From: Paenibacillus sp. BK033
Lineage (GTDB): Bacteria > Bacillota > Bacilli > Paenibacillales > Paenibacillaceae
Length of the DNA: 64,000 nucleotides
Direction: 5' to 3'
Assembly (NCBI RefSeq): GCF_004345425.1
Contig: NZ_SLVP01000006.1
Coordinates: 62,001-126,000, forward strand
Below the pieces are notes generated by a model that was given only the letters and a program-made list of their open reading frames with translations, was not told the DNA's origin and did not search any database. Below, one piece after another: positions 1 to 8,050 of this stretch; the first letter of the stretch is position 1; each line of letters starts with the position of its first letter. Position numbers and translations under genes: made by a program.

Positions 1-270
1 CTGTGGGTCACGCGCTATTACGAGAACGAGCGTTATCCGGAGGGCAAATACCCGAACCGAGCGAAGACGGATACCGGTCTTGGATTGTTCACCTCGGACA
101 ATGAATCGATCGTCAACACGGACAACGTGGTCTGGATGACGACGGGCACCACCCATGTGGCGCGCGCGGAGGAATGGCCGATCATGCCGACGGAATGGGT
201 GTACACGATGCTGAAGCCGTGGAACTTCTTCGACCAGACGCCAACGCTGAACTTGAACGGCAAAAAGTAG
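1..270 (+). CDS. copper amine oxidase, C-terminal end (partial)
   Basis: The frame is open from base 1 and stops at 268-270, leaving the last 89 residues of a larger protein. They match the C-terminus of copper-containing primary-amine oxidases, which deaminate primary amines to aldehydes using a topaquinone cofactor. Visible are the LWVTRYYENERYPEG..YPN segment, the TDNVVWMTTGTTHVARAEEWPIMP region whose His is the usual third copper ligand, and the closing LKPWNFFDQTPTLN. The topaquinone Tyr and the first two copper His residues lie upstream of the window. No strong terminator was seen in the 120 bases before the next gene. Family assignment is confident; substrate is unknown. Confidence 0.85.
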   Translation: MWVTRYYENERYPEGKYPNRAKTDTGLGLFTSDNESIVNTDNVVWMTTGTTHVARAEEWPIMPTEWVYTMLKPWNFFDQTPTLNLNGKK

Positions 271-391
271 CATAGTAGGTACAGGGGTCTCTTGCGGGAC
301 TCCTGTTTTTAGTTGTTCCTTGAAATCTATCAAGCTATAATGTTAGAAAATATAACGTACAGGCTGGGATGCCGGGAAAGAGGAGCTGTCC

Positions 392-850
392 ATGGAGAGG
401 GAAATCATCCAGGTAACTCATGACAACAAGGATTTGCACGAATTAATCCGGAAGCTGGACGAGGATTTGGCGGAGCGCTATTCCAATCCGGACGACGTGT
501 TTACGGTGGATTTTTCGGATCCGAAGGTGAAGGACATGATCTTTATGGTCGCTTATTTGGGTGGAACTCCGGTCGGCTGCGGAGCTATTCGTCCGCTGGA
601 CGAGGAATCTGCCGAGCTGAAGCGCTTTTATGTAGATCCCGGCTTTCGGAGACAGGGAATTGCGGGAGCCGTCTTATCCGCTCTGGAGGATCAGGCGGTT
701 GCGATGAACCGCCGGATCATGCGGTTGGAAGCGGGAGCGCCGCAGCCAGAGGCTCTTCGTTTTTACGCAAGCAAAGGTTATTACGAAATCGACCGCTTCG
801 GCGAATATACGGATTGCGAATCCAGCCTCTGTTATGAAAAGGTGCTGTAA
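392..850 (+). CDS. GNAT family N-acetyltransferase
   Basis: A 152-residue single-domain GNAT protein, expected to transfer an acetyl group from acetyl-CoA to an amine. The acetyl-CoA-binding motif A is seen as LKRFYVDPGFRRQGIAGAVL around residues 78-100, followed by RIMRLEAGAPQPEALRFYASKGY, the usual beta5-alpha4 end of the fold. The ATG is preceded by AGAGGAGC at a good distance. It stands alone between the amine oxidase end and a small membrane protein gene. Family is clear from motif A; the substrate cannot be told from sequence. Confidence 0.85.
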   Translation: MEREIIQVTHDNKDLHELIRKLDEDLAERYSNPDDVFTVDFSDPKVKDMIFMVAYLGGTPVGCGAIRPLDEESAELKRFYVDPGFRRQGIAGAVLSALEDQAVAMNRRIMRLEAGAPQPEALRFYASKGYYEIDRFGEYTDCESSLCYEKVL

Positions 851-984
851 CGGATAGAAGGTCGACTCCGTCCATAGAGGCAGAGTTCTATTTTGCCTCT
901 GGCTTGCGGTTGGGGCGGGCTCTCGATTAACATTATCGGTAGAAAATGACAAATGCAATTTACCGAGAGGGAGCTGCGGAGGAT

Positions 985-1335
985 ATGAACGACGGTCTGA
1001 TTGGCGGAGCGTTAGAGAAGGTCAATCCTTATTATTATGCAGGCGGCATTGTTGGCTGCATGGCCGGCTACGCCATGGCGAAAATTTATTTGATCTGGGC
1101 GATGATGTTCATCGATGGCGGGTATGATCGATTTACGAGTGACGCCTGGAACCCTGGCTCTACCCCGCTATGGTATACGGCTACCAGACATACCGGGGCA
1201 TTTACGTTTTGGGTAACCGTTCTTTTCATCGTAATCGGGGTTCTATTCGTTAAGCTATGCAGGGTTGCCTACGATAGAAATAGAGCTCAAGCCTTCCATA
1301 ATGGCAAGGAGGAGACGCATGAATACAGTAAATAA
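985..1335 (+). CDS. small membrane protein, unknown function
   Basis: A 116-residue protein with two hydrophobic stretches, one near the N-terminus (GGIVGCMAGYAMAKIYLIWA) and one near the C-terminus (FTFWVTVLFIVIGVLFVKLC), so probably two membrane spans joined by a polar, aromatic-rich loop. I do not recognise a family. The ATG at 985 is chosen because GAGAGGGAG lies upstream; an in-frame ATG at 946 would add 13 residues but has little ribosome-binding site. The gene ends 18 bases before the HD hydrolase start, so the two may be co-transcribed. The existence of the gene is likely rather than certain. Confidence 0.55.
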   Translation: MNDGLIGGALEKVNPYYYAGGIVGCMAGYAMAKIYLIWAMMFIDGGYDRFTSDAWNPGSTPLWYTATRHTGAFTFWVTVLFIVIGVLFVKLCRVAYDRNRAQAFHNGKEETHEYSK

Positions 1336-1353
1336 AGTTGAGGTGCAACAACC

Positions 1354-2016
1354 ATGACAATCACGCATGACGATAAAGAAAAGGTGATCCGCAAGGCCGA
1401 AGAGTTCAGCCGTTCCGTACTGGAGAACGATACAAGCGGCCACGACTGGTGGCATATTCACCGAGTGGTGCAGATGGCGAAGCGGATCGCCGGAGAGGAA
1501 GGAGCGGATAGGTTCGTCTGCACGATAGCGGCGCTTTTGCATGATGTCGCGGACGAGAAGCTGAATCCTTCGAAGGAAGCGGGGCTTCGGAAAGTTCAAG
1601 ACTGGCTGGAAGCCAATCTGCCGGAGGAAGAACACCGCGCACACGTGATGGATATTATCTCGAACATGTCCTACAACGGCGGTAAAAATCCCCCGATGCG
1701 CACGCTGGAAGGGAAGGTTGTGCAGGATGCCGACCGGCTTGACGCCATTGGGGCTATCTCCATTGCGAGAGCTTTTGTATACGCGGGCTGGAAGGGCACT
1801 CCGATCCATGATCCGGCTATTCCGCCTCGCGGCGAGATGACCGCAGAGGAATACCGGAACGGGAAAGGCACGGCGATCAATCATTTTCACGAGAAGCTTC
1901 TGAAGCTCAAAGATCTGGTCAATACGGATGCTGCCAGACGGATAGCCGAAGAACGCCACCGCTATATGGAGCAATTCGTAGAGCGGTTCTACGAGGAATG
2001 GGACGGGAACCGGTAG
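1354..2016 (+). CDS. HD domain phosphohydrolase
   Basis: A 220-residue HD-superfamily metal-dependent phosphohydrolase of the YedJ-like group. The metal-binding pattern is visible: H in HDWWHIHRV near residue 29-33, HD in AALLHDVADEK near residue 63, and a later D in VQDADRLDAIGAI near residue 126. Length fits the family, whose members probably hydrolyse phosphate esters of nucleotides or similar compounds; the substrate here is unknown. GAGGTG precedes the ATG. It follows the small membrane protein gene closely and is followed by a repeat-containing gap with no clear terminator on this strand. Confidence 0.85.
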   Translation: MTITHDDKEKVIRKAEEFSRSVLENDTSGHDWWHIHRVVQMAKRIAGEEGADRFVCTIAALLHDVADEKLNPSKEAGLRKVQDWLEANLPEEEHRAHVMDIISNMSYNGGKNPPMRTLEGKVVQDADRLDAIGAISIARAFVYAGWKGTPIHDPAIPPRGEMTAEEYRNGKGTAINHFHEKLLKLKDLVNTDAARRIAEERHRYMEQFVERFYEEWDGNR

Positions 2017-2049
2017 AGTAGGTAGCGGGGGGATTACGACGTTGCACGA

Positions 2050-2228
2050 ATTGCAGGATAATCGTCGATCATAGCCCTATACATAGAAATATCCTGCACG
2101 GAGTGCAGGATATTGGCTGCTAAACCGCTCCATTCAGCCGCAATACCTCTAATAGACTGCATTCCGTACAGTATAGTTCACTTAAACGCCCTTACCCAAA
2201 GTCCATACCCTGCATTTCATGCAGGATA
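2050..2228. repeat. TGCAGGATA palindromic repeats
   Basis: The gap between the HD hydrolase and the VOC gene holds repeated TGCAGGATA units. ATATCCTGCAC (2089-2099), a GGA loop and GTGCAGGATAT (2103-2113) form a perfect 11-bp inverted repeat. CCTGCAT (2209-2215), TTC and ATGCAGG (2219-2225) form a second. A single half-site TGCAGGATA lies at 2052-2060. None is followed by a T tract, so they are not typical terminators. They look like small interspersed palindromes or protein-binding sites. Confidence 0.55.
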
Positions 2229-2249
2229 TCTCAACCGGACCCCTATGCC

Positions 2250-2282
2250 AAAAAAATAAGACCCTTCGAGGTCTTATTTTTT
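2250..2282. terminator. bidirectional intrinsic terminator
   Basis: An inverted repeat of about 13 bp (AAAAATAAGACC, loop CTTCGA, GGTCTTATTTTT) has A and T tracts on both sides, so it can terminate on either strand. The leftward VOC gene ends inside its right arm (stop at 2274-2276). Confidence 0.8.
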
Positions 2283-2732
2283 CGCCTTGATTTCATTCCA
2301 CTCGCTCAAGTACGGGACATAATCCAAGCGCTGCGGCTCGTCGTCCAGCCATGCCATAAATTCGAGCTCGTTGCCGTCATGGTCGTTGAAATAGACGCTT
2401 GCTGCCGGCATCCATGCATGCACGAAGGGCTCCGGAGGAGCCTCTGTTTTGCCAAAACCCGGCAGCGGGTAGATTCCCCGTTCAATCAGCCAGTCCGAAG
2501 CCGAAAGCAGCTGATCAAGCCGAACGCCAAAAGCGAAATGCCGCGGCTGCAGCTTTTGTCCTTTCGGCAGCTCCTTTAAAGCGAGTAAATCTCTGCGTTC
2601 TCCTACATAGAAAAAAGCAGATCTCCGCTCGGGCTTATGCAACGCAAGGGTTAGTCCGAGTTTCTTATAAAACTTGATGGAACGGTCTAAATCCGTCACC
2701 TGCAAATGGGTTTCGAAGATGGAATCAATCAT
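2274..2732 (-). CDS. VOC family (glyoxalase/dioxygenase-like) protein
   Basis: A 152-residue vicinal-oxygen-chelate fold protein: it starts with FETHLQVTDLDRSIKFYKKLG, continues with FYVGERRDLLALKELP, and carries the second half HAWMPAASVYFNDHDGNELEFMAWL, where HDGNELEF is the usual C-terminal metal-site strand. Relatives include glyoxalases, thiol transferases and ring-cleavage dioxygenases, so the reaction is open. Start at 2732 is chosen because AAAGGAG lies nine bases upstream; a longer frame to 2789 lacks such a site. It is transcribed away from the ABC/two-component operon to its right. Confidence 0.8.
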   Translation of the reverse strand: MIDSIFETHLQVTDLDRSIKFYKKLGLTLALHKPERRSAFFYVGERRDLLALKELPKGQKLQPRHFAFGVRLDQLLSASDWLIERGIYPLPGFGKTEAPPEPFVHAWMPAASVYFNDHDGNELEFMAWLDDEPQRLDYVPYLSEWNEIKAKK

Positions 2733-2792
2733 GCCGGTATGCTCCTTTTGATAAAGGTCTGTTTGTCCTATTGTACTTATCATATCCATGAT

Positions 2793-2806
2793 ATGACATT
2801 TGTCAT
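2793..2806. promoter_or_regulatory. perfect 14-bp palindrome in divergent promoter region
   Basis: ATGACATTTGTCAT, two ATGACA/TGTCAT arms around TT, sits between the divergent VOC gene and the ABC/two-component operon. Its position suits an operator, for example for the LuxR-type regulator at 5762. A possible promoter for the operon is TTGAGA (2884) and TATAGA (2908) with an 18-base spacer. Confidence 0.4.
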
Positions 2807-2933
2807 CTGAAAGAGATTACGTTCATGCGTAGGAGCAATCCGCTCAAAAAGGTAAGATGTGTATGTAAGCAAGACGCGGCAACTTGAGACGTAAACGCAT
2901 AACAAATTATAGATAGCGGGAGTGAAGTTGACA

Positions 2934-3824
2934 ATGAGTTACGCAATCGAATTGGATCAGGTCTCGAAGATCTACCAAGGTAAAAAAGCGGTTGATAATT
3001 TATCGCTGAAGGTGGAGAGGGGTACGGTGATCGCGCTGCTTGGGCCAAACGGCGCCGGCAAAACAACAACGATCTCCATGATTCTGGGGCTGAAGCAGCC
3101 GACCTCCGGAACGATCAAGCTGCTGGGCGGAAGCCCAAAGGACATCAAGGTGCGCAACCGGATCGGCGCGATGCTGCAGGATGTCAGCGTGATCGATAAT
3201 TTGAAGGTAGCGGAGACGATTGAACTGTTCCGCAATTATTACAGCAATCCGCTCTCCTTGCAGGAGCTGCTCCGGATCTCCGGCTTGGAGAAGGAAAAGG
3301 ATAAAATGGCCGCGTCGCTGTCCGGCGGACAACAGCGCCGTCTAGGCTTCGCCCTTGCGGCGGCGGGCGATCCCGAAATTATTTTCCTCGACGAACCAAC
3401 GGTAGGCATGGACGTTACCTCCCGCCAAATGTTCTGGGATACGATCCGTTCGATGGCGGACAAAGGCCGCACGGTTGTTCTGACGACGCATTACCTGGAA
3501 GAAGCGGATAGCCTCGCCGACCGCATCGTCGTTATCAATCAGGGCAAGGTTGTGGCGGACGGCTCGCCAAGCCAGATCAAAGCCGAAACAACCGGCCGCG
3601 TCATCTCCTTTACGGCTGGCGCTTCCGTAACGAACGAGCAGCTGCAGGCTTTGCCGGGTGTTATCGACGCGGAATGGAACGGAAGACGCGTTAAGCTTCA
3701 TAGCCGGGATACCGACCGGTTGATCGTAACGTTGATCGAGCAGCGCATTGAAATGAAGGATATCGAAATTCAAAGTGGCGGCCTTGAGGATGCATTCCAG
3801 GCGATTGTCCACTCCACGAACTAA
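2934..3824 (+). CDS. yvfR: ABC exporter ATP-binding protein (YvfR-like)
   Basis: A 296-residue ABC ATPase that should power the permease encoded next. Walker A GPNGAGKTT is near residue 40, the signature LSGGQQRR near 130, Walker B IIFLDEPT near 151 and the switch His in LTTHYLEEADSLADR near 190. About 80 C-terminal residues follow, as in ABC-2 type drug or lipid exporters. The ATG at 2934 follows GGGAGTGA; an in-frame GTG at 2922 is poorly placed. The order ATPase, permease, kinase, regulator matches Bacillus subtilis yvfR-yvfS-yvfT-yvfU. The exported substrate is not known. Confidence 0.88.
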   Translation: MSYAIELDQVSKIYQGKKAVDNLSLKVERGTVIALLGPNGAGKTTTISMILGLKQPTSGTIKLLGGSPKDIKVRNRIGAMLQDVSVIDNLKVAETIELFRNYYSNPLSLQELLRISGLEKEKDKMAASLSGGQQRRLGFALAAAGDPEIIFLDEPTVGMDVTSRQMFWDTIRSMADKGRTVVLTTHYLEEADSLADRIVVINQGKVVADGSPSQIKAETTGRVISFTAGASVTNEQLQALPGVIDAEWNGRRVKLHSRDTDRLIVTLIEQRIEMKDIEIQSGGLEDAFQAIVHSTN

Positions 3825-3839
3825 GGGGGATCTATATCA

Positions 3840-4598
3840 ATGAGTCAATCCACAAGCATGAAGGCAACGCTGGCGCAATGCAAAGCGGAGCTGCTGCGTA
3901 CCGTCCGTAACCGCCGATTCGTTATTTTCTCGTTTATTATGCCAGTTGTGTTCTACTTTATCTTTACCAATACCGTTGGCGATAATGTGCAAGTTGGCAA
4001 TGTCGATTGGAAAGCCTATTACTTGATGTCGATGACGGTGTACGGCGTAGTAGGGGCGAGCTTAACCTCCTATGCGCAGCGGCTGTCGAGAGAACGGAGC
4101 CAAGGCTGGCTGTCTCTCTTGAAAATCACTCCGCTCCCGTCCTGGTCTTATGTAATGTCCAAAGTATTGTCGCAGGCCGTTATTAACCTGGCCATCATTA
4201 TCGTTATGTTCGTTGTAGGCGGCGTGTTCAAGGATGTTAACCTAAGCGCGTCCACCTGGATCGCTTGCGGGCTGTTTATCTTTATCGGCGGCTTCTCGTT
4301 TATGGGTCTTGGCACTCTGATCGGCTCGATCAAAAATGCGGATTTTGTTCAAGTCCTTTCCATGATATGCTATATGGGATTGTCCATTCTGGGCGGTTTG
4401 TGGTTCCCGACGGATACCATGTCCAGCACGATGAAGACCATTGCTCACCTGACGCCAACCTATCGTCTTGGGCAAGGGGCTTGGGACGCGGTTGCCGGTG
4501 TTTCGATTAACTGGACCGGCGTAGGAATCCTGGTTGCTTACGTGGTGGTATTCCTTGCGATTTCGTCTTATATCATGAAAAAACAGGAAGCGGTGTAA
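3840..4598 (+). CDS. yvfS: ABC-2 type permease (YvfS-like)
   Basis: A 252-residue membrane protein with six predicted spans in the ABC-2 layout: an N-terminal span (FVIFSFIMPVVFYFIFTN), four spans in the middle including VINLAIIIVMFVVGGVF and FIFIGGFSFMGLGTLIG, and a last one (GILVAYVVVFLAISSYIM). It is the transport channel partner of the ATPase 15 bases upstream. Its TAA overlaps the ATG of the kinase gene by one base (TAATG), which implies translational coupling. Likely role: efflux of an antimicrobial or membrane-active compound; this is inference from the family and the coupled two-component system. Confidence 0.85.
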   Translation: MSQSTSMKATLAQCKAELLRTVRNRRFVIFSFIMPVVFYFIFTNTVGDNVQVGNVDWKAYYLMSMTVYGVVGASLTSYAQRLSRERSQGWLSLLKITPLPSWSYVMSKVLSQAVINLAIIIVMFVVGGVFKDVNLSASTWIACGLFIFIGGFSFMGLGTLIGSIKNADFVQVLSMICYMGLSILGGLWFPTDTMSSTMKTIAHLTPTYRLGQGAWDAVAGVSINWTGVGILVAYVVVFLAISSYIMKKQEAV

Positions 4599-5761
4599 TG
4601 CAAAAATACTTGCATGATTTACGTCGATTTATAATGAAGCGGCCCCCTGAAGGTGGGCCGCCCATTTTCTTTATGCTGTTATGGCTTGTCTATATCCTAT
4701 TCCCGGTCATGGCGCTCGCCGAACGGCCGCCTGAGGAGCAGTGGATCGGATTTCCTCTTATTATCTTGTTTATCGTCAGTTACATTACAGGGCATTTGAG
4801 CAAAGGCTGGCGTATTTGGGCGGTTATTATTCAATTGCTCGTGATTGGGTACTTCAGCTGGCGGTATGATGAAAGCTTTATGTATATGGGCTTTTTTACG
4901 GCTTCGCTCGTCGGCATGCTGCCGAGCCTCCGTCAGATCGGGATTGCCATGTCCGGCGTGCTGCTGTTGTACGGGATGGAGGTCTGGCACTATGAAGAAA
5001 GGAACGGTTTGGAAGGACTGTACAATTTATTGCCTGCTATGGTTGCGGTCCTGCTGGTTCCTTTTGTCATGTTCATCGGACGACGCTCCAGAGTGCTTCG
5101 CGCGCAGCTCGAGCTTGCTAATGACGAGATTGCCCGTTTATCCATTCAGGAAGAGCGGCAGCGGATCTCCCGCGAGCTTCATGATACGCTTGGTCATACC
5201 CTTACGATGATCACGCTCAAAAGCGAATTGGCCGAGAAGCTGATCGTCCATCATCCGGACCGGGCGAAGCAGGAAATAAGGGATGTTCAGCTTACCTCGC
5301 GTGCCGCGCTGAAGCAGGTCCGGGAGCTGGTTACAGGCATGAATACGGTAACGCTGCAGGATGAGCTGTCGAATGCGAAGCGTATTCTGGCGGCAGCTTT
5401 CATAACCATTAAGGTGCAAGGCGACCCCGCTTCCGCATCCTTAAGCCCGCTTATCGATAATATGCTGGGCATGTGCCTGCGCGAAGCGGTAACCAATGTC
5501 GTGAAGCATAGCGAAGCTCGCCAGTGCGTTATTGAATGGGCAATGACGCCCGATCAGTACCGCTTGGCTATTCGGGATAACGGGGTTGGCTGTGATTTGG
5601 CAGACAAAGGGCCTGCGCATAACGGACTTAGAGGGATGCAGGAACGGTTAAATCTGGTGGACGGCAAGCTGGACTTCAAGTCCGCGAAAGGCAGCGGAAG
5701 CGTTATAACGTTTACCGTGCCTAGAGTACACTCGTCATCGAAGAAGGGAGGCTCCACATAA
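4598..5761 (+). CDS. yvfT: sensor histidine kinase (DesK/YvfT-like)
   Basis: A 387-residue NarL/DesK-type kinase. About six membrane spans occupy residues 18-165 with almost no extracytoplasmic domain, so it is an intramembrane sensor, the type that often detects lipid state or membrane-active antibiotics. The HisKA_3 box ERQRISRELHDTLGHT places the phosphorylated His at residue 195. The HATPase end shows LREAVTNVVKHS, DNGVGC and GLRGMQERL. It overlaps the permease stop by one base and abuts the response regulator with no gap, so exporter and sensor form one operon. Confidence 0.88.
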   Translation: MQKYLHDLRRFIMKRPPEGGPPIFFMLLWLVYILFPVMALAERPPEEQWIGFPLIILFIVSYITGHLSKGWRIWAVIIQLLVIGYFSWRYDESFMYMGFFTASLVGMLPSLRQIGIAMSGVLLLYGMEVWHYEERNGLEGLYNLLPAMVAVLLVPFVMFIGRRSRVLRAQLELANDEIARLSIQEERQRISRELHDTLGHTLTMITLKSELAEKLIVHHPDRAKQEIRDVQLTSRAALKQVRELVTGMNTVTLQDELSNAKRILAAAFITIKVQGDPASASLSPLIDNMLGMCLREAVTNVVKHSEARQCVIEWAMTPDQYRLAIRDNGVGCDLADKGPAHNGLRGMQERLNLVDGKLDFKSAKGSGSVITFTVPRVHSSSKKGGST

Positions 5762-6364
5762 ATGAGAGTGCTTGTAGCCGAGGATCAGGGAATGCTGCGC
5801 GGTGCGCTTAGCGCCCTGCTCGATTTGGAAGAAGATATTGAGGTTGTTGGACAAGCGGAAGACGGTGAACAGGCGTTAGAGATGATTCGCAGCCTGAAGC
5901 CGGATATCTGCGTGATGGATATCGAAATGCCCAAGCTGACCGGACTTGATGTTGCGGAACGGTTGCGGGCGGATAAGCATCCTTGCCTGGTCGTCATTCT
6001 GACCACCTTTTCACGCGCCGGGTACTTCCAGCGGGCTATGAAGGCAGGTGTGAAGGGCTTCCTGCTTAAGGATTCCCCGATCGATGAGCTGTCCGCGGCG
6101 CTTCGCAACGTCTATGCCGGGAAGCGGGCGGTAAGTCCGGAGCTTGCCCTATCGTTTTGGGAAGCGGAGAATCCGCTCACCGAACGGGAGCGGGAGGTGC
6201 TTAGGCTGGCTCGCGAAGGCTTGCCTGCCGGCGAGATTGCCTCCCGGCTGTTTCTGTCCGCGGGGACCGTACGCAATTACTTGTCCGAAGCCATTCAGAA
6301 GCTGGATGCCAAGAATCGGATTGATGCGATCGGAATCGCGGAGAAAAACGGCTGGCTCGATTAG
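5762..6364 (+). CDS. yvfU: LuxR-type response regulator (YvfU-like)
   Basis: A 200-residue NarL/FixJ-family regulator. The receiver domain has AEDQ at residues 6-9, the phosphoryl-accepting Asp at 53 (VMDIEMP) and Lys in FLLKDSP near 103. The LuxR-type HTH runs from about 135 to 195 (LTEREREVLRLAREG, SAGTVRNYLSEAIQKL). It starts directly after the kinase stop codon and is its obvious partner. By analogy with related operons it probably activates its own operon; the palindrome at 2793-2806 is a possible site. Confidence 0.9.
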   Translation: MRVLVAEDQGMLRGALSALLDLEEDIEVVGQAEDGEQALEMIRSLKPDICVMDIEMPKLTGLDVAERLRADKHPCLVVILTTFSRAGYFQRAMKAGVKGFLLKDSPIDELSAALRNVYAGKRAVSPELALSFWEAENPLTEREREVLRLAREGLPAGEIASRLFLSAGTVRNYLSEAIQKLDAKNRIDAIGIAEKNGWLD

Positions 6365-6404
6365 AAGGTTACTTATGCCTGCAAAACGACAGGTCAATTC
6401 TAAA

Positions 6405-6504
6405 ATTGAGCTCAATAAATAGAACGGAAATGCAAAAAGTACAGTTCATTCCGACGAAAAATGCTCAATTGAGCATCTGGGTACGGTTTAACTGTACTTT
6501 TGCA
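6405..6504. repeat. nested inverted repeats
   Basis: Three palindromes are clustered. ATTGAGCTCAAT spans 6405-6416. An outer inverted repeat pairs TGCAAAAAGTACAGTT (6431-6446) with AACTGTACTTTTGCA (6490-6504). Inside lies the perfect 16-bp palindrome ATGCTCAATTGAGCAT (6461-6476). There is no T tract typical of a terminator. The element lies between convergent genes and resembles a short mobile or protein-bound repeat. Confidence 0.55.
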
Positions 6505-6577
6505 GTTTAATCGGGTTCCTGCCCGTTACGGGAGAAAGTCACCTGCGTGTTCGCGGCTTAATTGTTGTGGGTTGGGA

Positions 6578-6976
6578 TTATCTTACCCGCTTAATCAGGA
6601 ACGCGTTATCGGCTTTATCAAAGCCGATCCGAGGGTAATAATCCATGGCGGATGGCGCGGACAGCAGCAGAAGAGCAACCTCTTCGCCAAGGTGCTCCTG
6701 CAGCCGGTTCACCAGGTTGGTGCCGATACCAAGACGTTGATGCGTTTTGCTTACGGCCAGATCGGAGAGATAACAGCAATAGGCGAAGTCGGTAACCGCC
6801 CGGGCAATGCCGACAAGCTCTTCGCCATCCCAAGCCGAGAGAATAAGATCGGCGTTGTCGATCATTTTTTGAATGCGGGGAAGATCGTCGACGGGTCGTT
6901 TGATGCCGGAGCTTCGGAATACTTCGGCGACTTGTACGGCTGTAACGGGAGCTTCAATACGGTATTCAACTGGCAT
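6578..6976 (-). CDS. GNAT family N-acetyltransferase
   Basis: A 132-residue small GNAT protein. Motif A is visible as YLSDLAVSKTHQRLGIGTNLVNRLQEHLG around residues 69-97, and the end PSAMDYYPRIGFDKADNAFLI fits the small YjgM/PA4794-like members. It probably acetylates a small molecule, substrate unknown. AGAGGTG precedes the ATG at 6976. It is convergent with the response-regulator gene and read in the same direction as the LysR gene to its right, but no operon link is evident. Confidence 0.82.
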   Translation of the reverse strand: MPVEYRIEAPVTAVQVAEVFRSSGIKRPVDDLPRIQKMIDNADLILSAWDGEELVGIARAVTDFAYCCYLSDLAVSKTHQRLGIGTNLVNRLQEHLGEEVALLLLSAPSAMDYYPRIGFDKADNAFLIKRVR

Positions 6977-7052
6977 GGGGCTGCACCTCTTTTGTTTTTA
7001 GTTTAATAAGAAAAATATAGGGGATTGCGCTTTCTGTCAACGTTCTTTTTCG

Positions 7053-7937
7053 TCAAGCCTCCGTCAACCAGACCTCTTTGATTATCCCGATAAGCCGCTC
7101 GCGCGCAGCCGATGGATATACGGTATCCCGCCGATCGAGCAGGCCAACCGGGATCGTAGGCTCCTCCCAGTCAACGGCAAGCGGTTTTACTTGATCGGAC
7201 AGAGGGGTTGAAGCCAGGACAACGCCAATAAACGGCGGACGCGCAGCAAAGCCCGGAATCGCAGAGATTTGGCTCACCGAGTGGAGCAGCGGCATGCTGT
7301 CGAATCGGGCAAGCTGTCTCGATAAGTGCAGATAGTACAGGCAGGTTGGCCCGCCAACCACCATCGGAAAGGGCAATAGCTCCTGAAAAGGAAGCTTGCC
7401 TTCTCCATGCAGGTGAAGGGGATGGTCCTTGGCCGCCGCAAAAACTATTTTCTCCTCATGCAAAGGTTCGAAGCGCAGGCCCTTCAGCTCGGGAGGCTCG
7501 CCGCATATCGCCAAGTCCAGCTGTTTGCGGCGAAGCTCGCTGGCTGCCAGATCGGTGTTGCCGATCACGAATTGGCAGGCAATGTGTGGCTTTTCTTCGC
7601 GGAACCGACTTAATGCTTCTGGCATGATCTGCCGGGCAAGCATCTCCAGCATGCCGATCCGAAGGGTGCCGGTCTCCTCCCGCAAAATGGCTTTTGCCTG
7701 GTCGGACACGTAATGCCAATGCTGAATAAGCCGATCCACCTCGGCGGCGTAGATTTGCCCGGCGGGGGTCAGCTCGGCTTCCCAGCCTCGGTCAAACAGC
7801 TGGAAGCCCAGTTCTTTTTCGAGGCGCTGAATCTGGTTCGTTATGGTGGACTGGGCGTAATTCAGCTTGGCTGCCGCCTTCGCAAAGCTGCCTTCCTGCA
7901 AGATCGTCTGAAAAGCGGTTAGTTCTTTCAAATCCAT
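7053..7937 (-). CDS. LysR family transcriptional regulator
   Basis: A 294-residue LysR-type regulator: N-terminal winged HTH (LKELTAFQTILQEGSFAKAAAKLNYAQSTITNQIQRLEKELG) and a two-lobed effector-binding domain from about residue 85. The start at 7937 is preferred because GGAG precedes it; an upstream ATG at 7955 has no site. It is divergent from the tautomerase gene at 8051, the usual LysR arrangement, so it probably controls the tautomerase/CMD pair. A partial palindrome ATTCGTATATCTGAAT (7954-7969) with T-N11-A spacing is a possible binding site. The inducer is unknown. Confidence 0.87.
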   Translation of the reverse strand: MDLKELTAFQTILQEGSFAKAAAKLNYAQSTITNQIQRLEKELGFQLFDRGWEAELTPAGQIYAAEVDRLIQHWHYVSDQAKAILREETGTLRIGMLEMLARQIMPEALSRFREEKPHIACQFVIGNTDLAASELRRKQLDLAICGEPPELKGLRFEPLHEEKIVFAAAKDHPLHLHGEGKLPFQELLPFPMVVGGPTCLYYLHLSRQLARFDSMPLLHSVSQISAIPGFAARPPFIGVVLASTPLSDQVKPLAVDWEEPTIPVGLLDRRDTVYPSAARERLIGIIKEVWLTEA

Positions 7938-8050
7938 CTTCGAAAGCATCTCCATTCGTATATCTGAATGAGTTGATTAATTAATTCAATTATATAAATA
8001 AAGAAAACGGATATACAATGAAGTCATCTTACTTTAGGGAGTGATGACAG

